Below are positions 15,301-30,300 of a stretch of DNA of 64,000 nucleotides, in pieces (position 1 is the first letter of the stretch; each line of letters starts with the position of its first letter). The DNA comes from Strongylocentrotus droebachiensis (lineage: Eukaryota > Echinodermata > Echinoidea > Camarodonta > Strongylocentrotidae). The notes under the pieces are model-generated. The model had not been told where the DNA came from. It ran no database searches and saw nothing but the letters and a program-made list of their open reading frames with translations. Location: positions 599,501 to 663,500 of the forward strand of contig JAVYIG010000170.1 of NCBI GenBank assembly GCA_035222895.1. The letters run 5' to 3'. The position numbers and the translations under genes are program-made.

Positions 15301-18300
15301 TAAATTCAGCCATCACTCACAATCTCGTTGGCGCCTCTGAGGTTTGAGGTTTGCCTGTGACTTGTCCACATAGTGCAAGAGTTTGTCCAGGAGATTGAAG
15401 GCGAATCTCTTCTCTATGGTGCTGTGTCCTCTGATGATACCATCAGCATCCATGGACAGACTGTGTCTGCAAGCAAAATCATCCAAAATGGGACATAGTT
15501 ATTGGATGACCATACACATGCACACCATTTTTGTATGTGATATACACATATCATCGCTGTTTTCACGGAGTGACAGTAGTGAAAAAAAATTACATTCACT
15601 TTGCGTTACGATTTTCCTCACTACCGTCACTTCGTGAAAATAGGGACGATATAATGTACATGTACATGTCCGTGAAGACTTACTAATCATGTTTTATTCT
15701 GATTTTGGTTTTGTTCAGTGACCAAAAATCCTTTTAATACTTGGAGTCTTCGCTTGAGGCACATGGTTACACTTGATATCTATTATTATCATATTTTTTT
15801 TAATTTTCAAAACAAACACGTACAAAAAGGTGTTTGGAGAGTATTATTTTTCGAGAATATTGCTCTGTTCAATTCAATCCCCACATGCTGCAAGTGTATA
15901 TAACTAGACTGTAATACTTAACTTCACAATTCATGCATGAACTCTCTCTAAACAAATGATAATAATATTACATTTACAATGGAAATAAAGTAAATCCTTT
16001 GAAATTAAGGCAAATATTGGTACACTGGAGAAATAAAATCAACTGTCAAATAACACAAATAAAAAACTTCAAGCAAAGCTACATGCAGAAAAATAATACG
16101 CTGTAATACAATATCTTTCAATTCAGACCCAAAAATAACAAAAATTTTTGAAACAATAGACAATAGTGGTGATAATCAGAAAACTAGGTGCTCGTCCGTA
16201 CTGCGCCATGACTTCACAGCTGCAATATATATCCATCATTTATGGTCAACTATAAGTCTACAGTACACACTACCAGTACTCCACATTCTACCAAACTTTA
16301 AAATGCATGCACAAAACCCAACAACTAACAATCAAGAACTACAATTAAAACAGCAAATATCAGACTGTGATCTTCCTGCACTATATGTCCATGTAAAACT
16401 AGTAATGTACAATGTACCTAGATGTATTATGTTGTTCATTTGAATGATACTGTCATTTGACACAATCTGTTTCATATGACACCAGTGATCATGACAGTAA
16501 ACGTACATTAATGACTGCAACTAATCTTTCATCCTTATTATAGATTTCTATCACTGCAAAATGATCTTCTCTCACTTTACGGGTACATGTATCTATATGT
16601 AAAGTGCAACAAAAGAGCTTCATATATGTCATATGACAAACACATACACAGTCCCAATGAAATAGCTGAATAATAGCATATACATGTACATGTGAATAAT
16701 TCTAATCTGTAACAGACAAAATGTAATTTTGACTAAATCATTGTGTTTGTTATAGAACAAAATGATAACATGAAATAAGAAGTTAAATCAATATTTCCTA
16801 GATTGTAAATAAAACAAGTAATTCTTTACAAGAAATTCAAACAAGTACGGAAACGCTACTTAAAATCTTCAACAAAAATATGGGTCAAAACATGTCTTTC
16901 ATGCAATTTCACACAGCAAAACATGTGGCCCACATGAAGTGACTCCTCAAATCATAAAAGATTTTCAAGCAGAAACATTGGTACCAATATACTAATGCTG
17001 GTAAAGTGATAACCGAGAACATTTTGAGATATGATCAAATCCTGAATTATATTGCTAATAAGTAAATAAATAATTTTCCCCCTCCACATCACTAAGTTTT
17101 TTCCCTCAATAATGATGTCACTTTAAAACAGTAAAGTTAACTTTAGCTGTTTAATTTTCTTGTTTATTTGTTTGTTTTCAGTTTTTGGTTCGTTTTATTT
17201 TTGTTAATTTTGCCTTTTGTATTTACAAACAAAATTCTTTGAATTTGCCTTCATATCATTGGTAGATTATTGTTAATTTGCCATTATTCGGTACATGTGT
17301 ATAGAACTTTCATAGCACAATTAAATTGTCTATAATTTCAATCTTTAATCATATTGTATATATACTTCATAATCTAGGCCAACAGGGCCATTGTGTAAGG
17401 CAGTTTTGTAACTGCTAATGCTGCCCCGTAAAAATAAAACTACAAATAAATATATAAATACATAAATAAAGTTGTAACTGATTGAAACTAATATGTTCAC
17501 TCCCTCATTGTAAGCTATGACACCAGGAACATATTTGTATAACATGCACAAAAATATACAACACACGCTTGTAGGTGCAAATGCCACTGATGAAAACTAT
17601 GTACACATACAAAAATAAAGCATGCACAATATAAATGTGGATTTCTCCACAAAAATAATCAATGTTACCTCTTCTTTGCCTCCTCCTCTTCACTGTTAAT
17701 TACATGATAAAATAATGAACTTACAAGTAAATAGGGCATTCCGATACAAATTACAGAAGTGATTGACTTTTATGTTTATACGTGCATGTATGTAAAATGT
17801 ATTACAGGTAATGAAAACCTGAACTGAAATAGATAGCTACAATATTAAAACAATTTTTGATTAGGCAATCAATTAAATGAAAAGCATTTACATGGAATGT
17901 ACACACAAAATAGTTATTTAATTCATTCTATTTAGGACTCCTTCCAGAACATATATATTCACAGTAGATGACCCCAAGAAATATATTTGGTAGAATACAC
18001 AATTCCCTATCATAAATAACACATGTAATTTTCAAACTCTTATAAGTAGGACAAAACACTGTAAAGAAGGTGTGTATCATAGAAGGCAATACTAAAATTT
18101 AAATCAGAATATATGAAAATTATATATGGACATACATGTAAATTGATACAAAGAAATATATTCTTATTGTTGAAATGGTTGGACTTTGAAAGTAATGTAC
18201 ACATTTTACTTCTCTAAAGTTTCTATTTTTCAGAGCACGAATGAGATCAACATATATATCACGATCAATTGGGCAAAAAGAATTTCCGTTTCGGTTTAAT

Positions 18301-21300
18301 AAAATTTGGAGTGGACTATTAGGCTATTATTATTATTATTATTATTTCATCATCGCTTGAAGACTTTTTTCACTGCTACACTCGTTCGTTCCCAACATTT
18401 CTGATAGAGTCCATCACCAACCCCTCTCCCTCTAAAAATGGAGGTAAAATGAAAGCTTCACGTACCTCTGCAATCTGTATCCATTGACCTGGAGGAACTT
18501 GAGCAGGGCTTGGGCCATGTCTCGATCCTTCTTCTTCTCACTGTCCGTCAAGATGTCAAAGGGCACCAGCTGGGCGTGGCAACCACCTCCTGTTTGAGAA
18601 ACAGGTCAGGGTGAGAAGGGGATATATTTTTCATCATGTAAATTAATCTAATGACTGAGAGTTCTCAGTCCATTTGACAGATATAGGAATTGACTTCCTT
18701 ATAATGACTCTGATTTGGGAGTTTTCTTTAGATTCATATGTTCAAAACTGATACTCTGAATGACTGTTAAAGAGTACATGTACAGAGGCCAACTCTAACT
18801 GTTTATACAATACAACAACAAATGCATAAAAAAAGGTATTTTAACTAAAACAATTTGATTTTTAGGAACTTACCTCTTAGTTCCATCTCTAGTTTGGTCT
18901 TCTTGGCCCACACATCGTGTGCATTCTCTGCAAGTCTCTCACCCATAGTCTGCAATGCATTAGACAAAAACCACACATACATGTATATCACTTTCTATTG
19001 GAGGTTCACACACAAAACAATATCTATAGATCTGTCATGATTCTTCAAGGGTATTGAGACCAGTTACCATGTGATAGGTCTTGATCCTGTGATAAGGTAA
19101 TATTTTGGAAAGAAATGTCAAAATACAATTCTGTAAAAAAGAAAACTGCTTGAAGCACGCAATATCGCAATTGGGACGACTACAGCACATACCTGCCCAG
19201 GCTAGAAAATCCTAGATAGGGAAAAGACAACTGTTGACTGGCTGGATGTGTTTTCTTTGATAAACATCCTGTTTTTATATGCACTGACATCTTGATAAGC
19301 TAAATAAGGTACTTCATTTGGAAGAAAATGAACAAGAAGTTACACGCACCTGCATCTCTCTAGTGAGTGTGATGTTGGAGACGTCAATGGGTCGTGGGTT
19401 GTAGCCGTGGGGTGATTCCATTGCACCCTGTACACAAAACAAAACAAAAAGACAGAGAAAAGAATGTGTAATCTTACATTAACTCAATCATAACTGATAG
19501 GTGGTAAAGGATAACTAGTTAAAAATTATGGTTTAATTTTTTTGATAACTACTTTATTATCCACATCTTCCATAATTTTTTCTAACTCTTATATTGTTGC
19601 TGTGTGATGTTACCATTGTTATTCTGTTCTATTGCTGTTGTATTTTGATGTTTGTATTATAATGTAAATTTCTGATTTCTTTGTAAAATGACAATATCAG
19701 CCTTGGGGCTGCATGACATGTTTGTTTTTTTCAATTTTAAATAAACCAATTCAATACAACAATCATACATCAAAAGTTTGGTTGGTTCAAGACCTTATAC
19801 GTATATATGGAGCAGTCGATTGAAGAAAAAACATTTGACATACATTTAAATGTAACATGAACTATATAAATATATATATCTTTCTAAAATGTAGATATAG
19901 AATCAGTGGAATTTGAGAAGTAGATGTACATGCATAGAAAGATGTAGCAGACGAATGTATGCACATATGCTATCAGTAGTAGATGTCAAGTTAGTACAAT
20001 AGAGGTACTAACAAAAAAATCATGAAGCGGCAGAACTTTTCAGTGTCATTATGTGTAAATGTATATCCATGAAGTTTTTGTCAATTTTTATTTCCATAAA
20101 GCCATAGGAGATACAGCAGATGTAGCAGTAATATCATTATTGCAATAGTCCATGTATATAGAATCAGTAAATATGAAATAAAATGCAGAAACAGACGTAT
20201 TCATATTAAAGGGTTTTCATTTAATTAAGTCTAAACGACTGTGTCCAGTCCTAAGCATTTCTATCCTTTTGAAGCTTAATTTGTTTCCCCTTCCAATAAC
20301 TCACTAATAGGGAGTGACATGAATTGAAATGTCTAGGATTAGTCTTTACTCACCAAACTTGCTTTAAACAATATACTTGATCAAATGAAATAGATTGAAA
20401 CATCTGATAGTAGTCTTTACTCACCAGACTTGCTTTAGACAATCTCCTTGGTCTATGAGCCTGTGATTGTTGTTCTGATGCCTTACTTCTCTCGACAGAC
20501 CAACCCCAGGCAAGGAGGGCCTTGATGCACTCTCTCACTGGCTCCCTGTACGAATCCTTCTCCTGTACACATAAAAGCATGACATAAATTGAGGGAAGAG
20601 TAATCTATATGTACTTGCACAGGGTGGCCCCTTAAATGCGATGAATGTATATTTGGTCATATATCTAAATGTAGAACATCATTATTGATGAAGATGTTGA
20701 AGTAAGGAAGCTTAGCAAAATGCAGAGGCACAAAAGAGAAAAGAATGTGTTCGGATCACACGCAAAATGCATGATTGTTGAAAAAAATGATTTTATCACA
20801 CAGAGGTCCACACCTATTGTTGAGTGTGGAGCTGCTAAATACATGTACTATCTCGATAAGGCTCAATGTTACCTTAACTTAAATTCAGACCTGCTAAAAC
20901 ACGAACTTCTAATATGCAAATATCACTATCTATTTTACTTTCTGGACACACTTTTTCATACCACTTTGTTTCACTAAACTACAAAATATTGATATTATAT
21001 TAAACTTATCCCTTACTTGGATGTTAAAGTGTTTAAAGGTCTCTGAGGATTATTTTTTCTGCTACATATATATCACCATATTTGTAACATGTCGAAAATG
21101 TGCCACGATTATTTCCCCTTAAGAATGAGCAATTTCTTGGCTGCAATATTATGTAATACTCCTCAATCCTATGCAAGACTGTATGCAGCATTGAAGTAGG
21201 AAGTTCAGAGTAATAAAGGAAAACTAGAGCATTGCCAATTTGATATGGTAATACTGATTAAATCACACAACACTTGGATCAGAAGATTGATGAGATGACC

Positions 21301-24300
21301 TACCTTGGTAGTGAGTGTCTTGTAAGGTCTCAGCATGCATGCTTCTTTCATGGCGCTGTTCTCTGCTTCACCATGTGTCCAGCCATTGTCAAACTGTAGG
21401 AGAAAGAAAACGCATCAGATGATGTCAATGTCTACAATGTAAGGTTCAAAGTTCAAAGTTCAAAGTTTATTCACTCTATAAGAAAGAATGAGCATGTTCA
21501 TCATTCAAGTATACAGTGAAATCAAACAAAACAAAACAAAACAGTACAAAACAAAAAAATTACAATGTATACATTTTATAAGTACAGAATATAAAAAATA
21601 AATACAAGGTAGAGAACAGGTCGAGTGAGGTACCTACAACAGGCCTCTAGGTTCCTCCATTTTGTTCACAATTCTTATTAAAAGATAGTTACATTTTTGA
21701 TTTGTCAGATGTTCTTTCCATCACAGACTATACATGAAACAGCTAATACAGAAACCACAAATAACTGGTCTAGAGAATAATCCATATTTCTCATGTAAAC
21801 TAAACCAACAATCACACTTAAAAAGTAAATGCTAATGCTATAAAAAAAAACAACACAATTGCAAGAAACCTACCATTGCTAAAGCCCAGCTGTCATGGAG
21901 ATGCTCAGCAAATCTGTCACTGAAGGACAGCAAGCTCTCATTCAGTAGCACCCTGATGACAAAATTATTAAATAAAAGTATTTCAAACAAGTTTAAAATT
22001 AAATTAACATGTACACATGTAAAAATATAAATGGAGCATAAAAAGAGCTTCAGAGTTCAGATTTCAATGAGTCTTTAAAAAGAGAGGAGAAAGTTGAAAA
22101 CCTAAATCAATTAAAGTTCCTTCCGATTTCTCATAAGGGATATATGGCACTTTCTGAAAAATTATGAAAATGTAGACAAGGTATAAAAAAAGATATTTGA
22201 AGGAAACAAAAAAGATCAAAGGGGGAAGAATATGTAATAAAAGCCTGGTGAACAATAAATGGAAAAGAAAAGAAAAGAAAAGGGATATATTTGAGGTAAA
22301 ATTTTGGAGGGCAAAGAGATTGTCAAAACAATAAGAAGACAGAAGTGAGGGGGAAGGAGTGATAAAAGACGAGCGAGTAGAATACAAAATGACAAGATGA
22401 AGATGATGGAGATAGCAAGAGGGAAATAAAGGTGCCTTATTTTATGAAAAAAAAGGTAAGGTGCATAACCTACTAAATGCAAAGAATATTTGAAGAAAAA
22501 AACAAAACAACATGAAAATGATCTTACTTGTTAGAGTCGACTGGCTTTGGTTGGTAGATGCCATCGGCATCAAAGCAAGATTCCCTGACATAGCTCTCAT
22601 CATTGTATGACATGCTGTAGTCTGGTGGCAAGGCACTTCCAATGGCTGTCAGGCAGGGTAGAGCTCTGTCAAACAGTTCTTCATCATACTCCTACAAATA
22701 GATCAAAGTCATATCAACATTGAGATTGAGTCCTTCCTTCGTTCTTACTTTGTGAATCAATGGACCCATATGCAAGCTAAGATGTTTGTCATGTCTACAA
22801 AATAGGCCTACGCCGGATAAAGAAAACTTATTACATTGTCTGGATCAATCTTCAAGGTAATATGATTTAATCGCAGGCAATATATTCTAATACACCCCTT
22901 AAAGCCATATACATACAATACCATCATATACATTATCCTCATTTTGCATAAAAACCGACTAAAAGATACAATTAAAAGGGAAAAAAATACTATGTAGTGT
23001 ATGTGCACTATAATTAAACCGAACAAGCTTTTTTATTCTTTAAGTAAGCTAAACATGTATCTTGTCAATATTGGAGGCATTGCCAGAATGTAAAAGTTGG
23101 ATCCAATGTTTTTCTTTATTTAACAGAAAGACAATCATATTAGAATTTCAGACTAAAAGCCACAATTTTCATTAAATCATTGAATGATTTTAGGAATTCC
23201 TCAGGTGTTCTGTTTACAACATACATGAACATGGGGAATAATTAACACTCGCTGTTGAGCACTTTTCATACCTTTTCTGCCAGTGCATCAAAGAGACCTG
23301 TGAATAGCATCATGGTGAGTCTCTTCTCCTCATCGTTAGCAGCACCATAACTACCCCATCCTCCACTGCTCCCGTAGTACGAGACGCAGCGCTCGTAGTG
23401 AAGCTGCAGGATCTATCGAATAACAATATGAATCATGTCTCAAGTTTAAACTTTTGATGTTTCGTTTCTCAAATTTCCTTGCAAAAGAGTTAGAAAATAT
23501 ATGAATAAGGCAAATTAAAAAATCCCACAAACTGAATCGCATTCGCAGGCAATATAATCAAAGCTAAAGAAATGAACGAGGGAAAAAAGAAGTACCACAT
23601 TCTGCATTCAATTTTAAACACATGAGTTGAAATATATAGAAATGTAAAACAAGGAAAGAAGGAGTACAACAATATTTATCTAGTTTCCAGGCAACAGAGT
23701 TTGAAAGATAATGAATAAAGAAAGTATGAACTTCCACTGAGTAGTGTTTGAAAATAGCCACAGGAAAGTACATGTAGTTCAACAATTTGTAATGCTGTTC
23801 CATGCTTCCAGTGGTGCTACGTTATTATGAAAATACAGTATAAACATGAAGACAATATCAAATAATTCGTAGATCAAGACTCCTTTTTCATTTTATTCCC
23901 ATACTGATAATGCAAACCAAATATTGAGACATGTAATCTGTGGGATAATTGGTGGCAGGAGTGGGATGCATTATACATGTATGGATTCTTGTTTACCTTC
24001 AAGGCCACATAAGAGTATTCTGCTAGAACAGGCACATCGTTGATTAGCTTCCGTAGTAATCGCTGCATCATGGAAGGCTTCAGACTCCTAGAGAGGAGAT
24101 TACACAAAGAAATTGGAGAGGTTTTTATACATAGGAATCTTTCTGTTTTTCAACAAAGAATATATTAGATTTTCAATTAAACCTTCGTCTCTCCATCCTA
24201 TTGTGCCTTAAAAATTAGAACAGGAACCTATTCAACAATATAATCTTTTAACAGATTTCCACAACTGTGTACATGAAATGATTTGTAAAAACAGGTATCC

Positions 24301-27300
24301 TCAAGCATACTTGCCGATGAAAAAGGCCCTTTGATTAGACAGTTGATCAATCAATTTTCGGAAAAAGAAAGTTGGTGAAAATAATATCCCTCATATTTGT
24401 GATTTGAAATTGCTCCTTTAATAGTTTTGAATTCAATTAGTATAATACTCTTTCTTGAAAATATTATCGCTAGTGATATTCGTTTGTCTCGCAATGTATG
24501 GTCAACAAGGGATCTAAAAGATCACGACGTTTTGTGCGCCGCTGCAACACTCCGTCAGGTGATAAAATCTAATGTAAGCTAGCCTATAATCTAGGCGGAG
24601 TGCCGAGCTTTTTTCTTTGCTGCTAGACTAACCCTAAGCAGAACGTCTGATACGGCGAGACTACGAACCGTGAGTCGCGAAGCGGCTCACCGCCTATACT
24701 CACTGGTCTAGCTTTAGTCGTTGTTTTTTTATTATCGACCCTGAATCCGTGGCAGTTTTCGTACGAAAAACTGCCACGGATTCATGGTCGATAATAAAAA
24801 AAACAACGACTAAAGCTAGACCAGTGAGTATAGGCGGTGCGCGGCTCACGGTTCGTAGTCTCGCCGTATCAGACGTTCTGCTTAAGGTTAGTCTAGCAGC
24901 AAAGAAAAAATCTCGGCACTCCGCCTAGATTATAGGCTAAATGTAAGCAAGCGTGTGTTTATACTCTACAGGCGGATCCAACGGTCAATTAATTTGATCA
25001 ATAATTGGAATTATAACGGGCAAGGTTTATTGTTGACCATACATTGCGAAACAAACGAATATCACTATTGATATTATTTTTGATACTGCATCCGCAATGA
25101 GTAATATATTTTGCAATACTCTTTATTGTTTACAAAAGAGTAAACATTAAAACATCAAAGGCAATAGGTCAAAATAGATGGGACCCTGTACCTGGTAAGG
25201 GCCACCAGGAAATCGGCCACAGTGTCCCTCTGTCCCCTGGTGAGTGACCGACAGCTGGCCAGCCTGTACACGGTGTGGAGGGTGGAGTCAAGCAGGGAGG
25301 CAAACTGGTCAGCGCTCTCAAACATCTCGCTGTGCCGCGTGAGGAGGGGTAGCACCGAGTTACAGATGTAGCGGTTGAGAGCCAGAGCCATGTCGTGGTC
25401 GTGTGTGGTTGGCTGTGGGATGGTGTTAAATGTGATGGAAAATAGACAAACGTTTAAACCACTTATGGATAATGATAAGTAAAAGTGACAACACACTTTG
25501 AAATCTGAATAACCAATTCACATTCTTCTTAATATATACAATCTGTATTGCGATCCATTCTGAATACCTGTATCTAAGAAATGTGTTCTAAATATTCATA
25601 AATTTGAAATAGAAAGTTATCCCAATAAAACTGCATTTAACACACACACAAAAAATAACTGAAAGGGCTTATTAGACACAATGGTAGCATGGCTAAGTAA
25701 GTTATGATAAGGTTTTGGAAATTATGGAAAGTAAGTGAATTAGTCCCCTTGTGTGTTAAATCATTAAAATTCTCTCAGAGATCCTGCTGGAGGTTGCTTA
25801 GAAGCACAAGTATGCTTTCAAAACACAACAAATAAATCAACATCTTGCATCACAGAGACGGAAAGTTATTACTGCAAGAAACTTCTTACCGTATCCATGG
25901 TAGTGGCTGCCCTGAGGTCAGGTAGGAATCCCACCTCCAGGAGCTCAAAGAAGAGCTCTTGATTCCCTATACCGTACACCCTCTCCAGGAACAGCAGCAT
26001 GGCTTCCTTGTGGACTGGTGTCAGACCCTTCAGGTCAGCCCCCAGTGGCTTACCGGCTCCATCTGGGGTAGGGGAAGAAAGGGTCACCAGTCAGTCAGAG
26101 ATATTTATTGATGTTACCCTCACAGGAATGAGAAATGCTAAGTATTTCTTTATGGAAAGAAAATCTTGATTTTACAAATGAGTCTTTGACAGTGGTAAAT
26201 CAATCTTTTTCAATAGTATGCCACATCCTAAATATTGTTGGAACATTAATACATTATAGTTTGTTTTGTGAGATACCAATTGGTTGGAAATTATAATCAT
26301 TATTCAATAATATATTTATCACAATATTACACCTTCATCATCTACTGTGAAAGGATCCTTAATTACATATAGTATCGTTTTTTGTTTGGTGTCCTCAATT
26401 GCGTCCAACATTCCCTCTCTCTATTACTTTCATTTCTCTCTATGAATCTGTTCAAGTTCTTTGTTCATAGCTCTTTTTATCAGAGTAAAACACTCTGGTG
26501 GGAAATCCCACTGTATGTTCATTCCCATCTCCAACGCAGTGTATAGTTTCTCACCATCTTTCTTCTCGTAGATCTTCTGAGGTGACGGCAGGATGAACTT
26601 GAGGTTGAGCACCCCTACCAGATCATCCAGAGGAACCAGACTCTGCAGGATAGCCCTGATCCTCTGGGGCTCGGTCCTGCCCTGAGACAGACGGTTCTCA
26701 TCAGGGGCGCATCGACCCAGGAGGTCGATCAGGGTGGCGTAGAAGGTCAGGATGGCTCCACCGGTGTCGACGTCATCCTCGTCTTCATCACCTTCTTCAT
26801 CTTGACTGTAAATCAAGTGGAAATGATTGGAGTTGGATATAATTAATGAAGGCCTTGCAATCATTGTTTTCTATGATAGTGATAGAATTAAGCATATGGC
26901 ACTGTCTGTATGGATTAACTATTCCCAGGAAATTCCCTAAACTATTCCCTAAACAAACACAATCTCCAAAATATAGAATACAGTCTTTTACTTCCATATT
27001 TTCTTGAATATTTTGTTTTATGTGTGACGTTTATCCCACTCCTGACACCAACAGAATCAAACTGACAAAGACCATGATAGCCATGTAACATGAACATGTA
27101 GGAGCTAAGATGTAGCTCCCCCTCTTTGTAGAAACACCATATTGCCCTGGCAACCTATATATAAAAACCTGACCCTAGTTCCTTCTTCCAACATTTATTC
27201 CACTCCCGACATCAACAAACTCATACAGACACTATATCTGAACCATATATGACCCCTCTTTTTTAAAAACCATAGGGTTCTCCATCATGTAGATAAAACA

Positions 27301-30300
27301 CAACCTTCACATGCAATGCTAAACCTATTTCCATTCTGAAATTTCAAATCTACCACACTCCTGATCACCCCTAGGTACATCAATTGGTCTGCATTGTATC
27401 TTCTTTCTTCATACCACCAACACAGTTATCTTCAAACATGTCCTAGCTACATGTATACAACTCTGTCTCTATATCCTTCTTTGAATATCCTTCTTTGAAT
27501 TTGTAATATTTATCCCACCGCTGACACCTGTTAACCCTTTGCCTACTGAAGCCGGGTGGTCCCTGTATTAAGCATATGGGAATGAAAGAATTCAGTAGTC
27601 AAAGGGCTAACATATAAACTGCTGCTCACCCATCGATTGGTCTGACTTCCCCATCTTCCTCACTGATAGCCATGGTAGGAGCAGAGATGAGATACCCTTC
27701 CTCGGCTGTATCAGAGAGATCGATGGCCTCCTCCATGGCTGCTAGGAGACCCTTCCCTTCCCCTCTAAGGGCAGGTCCAAGGCACTCTGGATGTCTGATC
27801 AGCATTCTTACGATCAGGTTGGCATTCTCCTCTACCGTTTCACCTGTCACAGAAATCACAAGTTGATAAGGATTCCATTTGTTTGTTTGATTGAATGTGC
27901 GTGTAAAATCTCTAGATGTTTACATTTGACATAGAGGCATTTTGACAGACTTATGAAACATATTTTCAAAATCATTGGCAGATACATTCACATGTCATGT
28001 TTTCATTGCAAGTACCTCTACAATTAAAAAAATGCATGTAACATTCCAACACTTGAAGCTCTGCTCCTCATCCCTCACCCATTAAAGCGTGCCTCGTGAA
28101 GTCTAGGTACATCTCTCAATCCAGGATTCTCAAAAAAAGGCACATGAGCCTCCTTCTGTAACAACAGTTCTCCCAATAGAAGGATGGGCTCACTCCTACT
28201 TGCCCCCTCCTCAACAATGACAATCCTCTACTCACCATTAACCCAGACAGCATGCCGCATGAAATCCAGGTACCTCTCTCCATCCAGGGGATCCCATCCA
28301 GGGAGGGGTTTCCCCATGGCCCTCAGACGGGCGTTGTCTTGGACCCCACACCTGGACAAGAAGGTGATAACCTTCTCGAGGTGCTGTTCCCTGAGCGCCA
28401 GGGCTAGTTCGTTGTTGTCCATCAGGGAGGCAGCTGCCACGTCCAGGGGGCAGGAGCCTCGCAAAGATGGGTAGGCTATTTGTTCATTAATTAATCAAAG
28501 AATGAGCACCAAAATTAATTAATATCAGTTTACCCTTTAAATTTATCTATAATCCACCAATAACAATGAAATTCACTTAGGTGACAGCTTAATAAAACCT
28601 CTGCAATGTTCTCTTTTGTTATCTCGAAAGTCACTCGTGCTTGATTTACATATTGTATGTAGTGATGACAATAGCCTTAAATTCTCTTTTTGTTTAAATT
28701 TTTTCCAATCGAATTTTATACATCCATCACATTTCATGTGACAATTCATATGCACTTTAAAAGAATTATGCCTGAACTTGGTCTTTGAAAAGTTAATGGT
28801 AAATTTTGAACTGTATTAGATCAAGAAAAACTTTAAAGAAAAGTTTGAAAATTAAAAGTCATTAGTACATCCCCCATGTATATGTTTTGATGAATTGATA
28901 CATATTTCTACAAATAAATCATATTTAAACATTGAAAAGTAATCAAAGGAAAATTTGAATTAAATGCAAATCATGCTATAAAATATGTGCACAAACAAAA
29001 AAGCATGCTCTAAATTCAGCAAACAATAAAAACCATTCCAAACAGTGCAAAACATAAACTACAAGCAAATGCAACAAAAATAATAGCAATGTAGCAAAGT
29101 TGTCCAAAATCAAACATGATATGATTACCAAAGAAACATGAAATAAAACTGGAAAAGATGCTTGTGGTATACTCTCTTCATCAAAGTCTCTTCATTCTCA
29201 ATTTCAAATCTTATGCTTATTATGACAAACGTAATTCTTTCATCTGCATCGGTCCTGACCCATTTAAAGTAAAGACAGAATGCAATAAATACATCTTCAA
29301 TATGCAAACATAGGTGCACCGATCTGCTCAAAATGCTTGCCGACGGGGGTAATCATCATAGTAACCTATACGACTGGATGAGAATCATGTCTACTCACAC
29401 AGCCCTATGAAGCCGTGATCGAGGAGGTAGAGAAGCGTATCGAACAGCGCCCTCTGGTTCTGCCGGCTGGTGCGGCAGAAGTAGCAGAGGAACCTGCAGC
29501 AGCCAGCGATGAGCGCACGAGCGAACCTGTCCTTGGAGTGGCACATCCGCGCCTGGCGGGCGAGGAACCTGTAAACGCACACCTGCTTGGGGAGGTTAAT
29601 GACAAAGATGGCAAGACATGGGAGTGGTTCGAAGGTGTGAGGAGGTCAAAGGTTACACAAGGCATTCACTTTTGTGATGTTATGACATGACCAGTTCTAA
29701 ATCTTTAGCCTACAAATGATCTGGGTTTTCCTCTACGAAACTGCATTAAACAGTCAGGTTGAGGTAAACTAATTTCTCACTATTCCTGTCTTTCCACAGA
29801 CTAGTCTACCTGTTCTAGACTCAGTAGAACAGAATTTAAATGAGAGCAGAGAAATCTCATTCTGTTTGGGTAAACTATTTAGAGCTTTATTTTAAAGCTT
29901 GTTGTATATCATGTGGAAACATTGCAAAAGTGAATGCCTGCCATAGGGGCTTGGATGGTGAGGGTAAAACCACTGTTGGAAGTTAGTGAAAGCCACTGCA
30001 CAAATTCCATGAATGAGAAAGATATCTTTCCTTGCTTAACAGTTTACCCGTTATAAATTTAAAAATGCAAAAAAAGATCCTGTAAATCAGAATGGAAGGA
30101 ATCTATCTCTCATTTTGGGGCTTTTTTCAACTAAAGTATCAAAAAGAGGAGCTCCTGGAAAATGATTCATACCAACTCTGAAGATGATATCAATTTGTTG
30201 AACGTGGCTTATAATTCTCAGCCATCACTTTCAATTCGACATTCACATTCATGAAACTTGTGCATGGTTGACAGAAAACTAGAATATGCAGGTTTATATT

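Larger units (their letters stand above)
15467..18465. other. Intron 44/45
   Basis: A 3-kb intron with MITE family A copy 2, a probable LINE 3' tail near 17370-17470, and an (ATT)n run at 18328-18347. No conserved frame seen. Confidence 0.65.
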
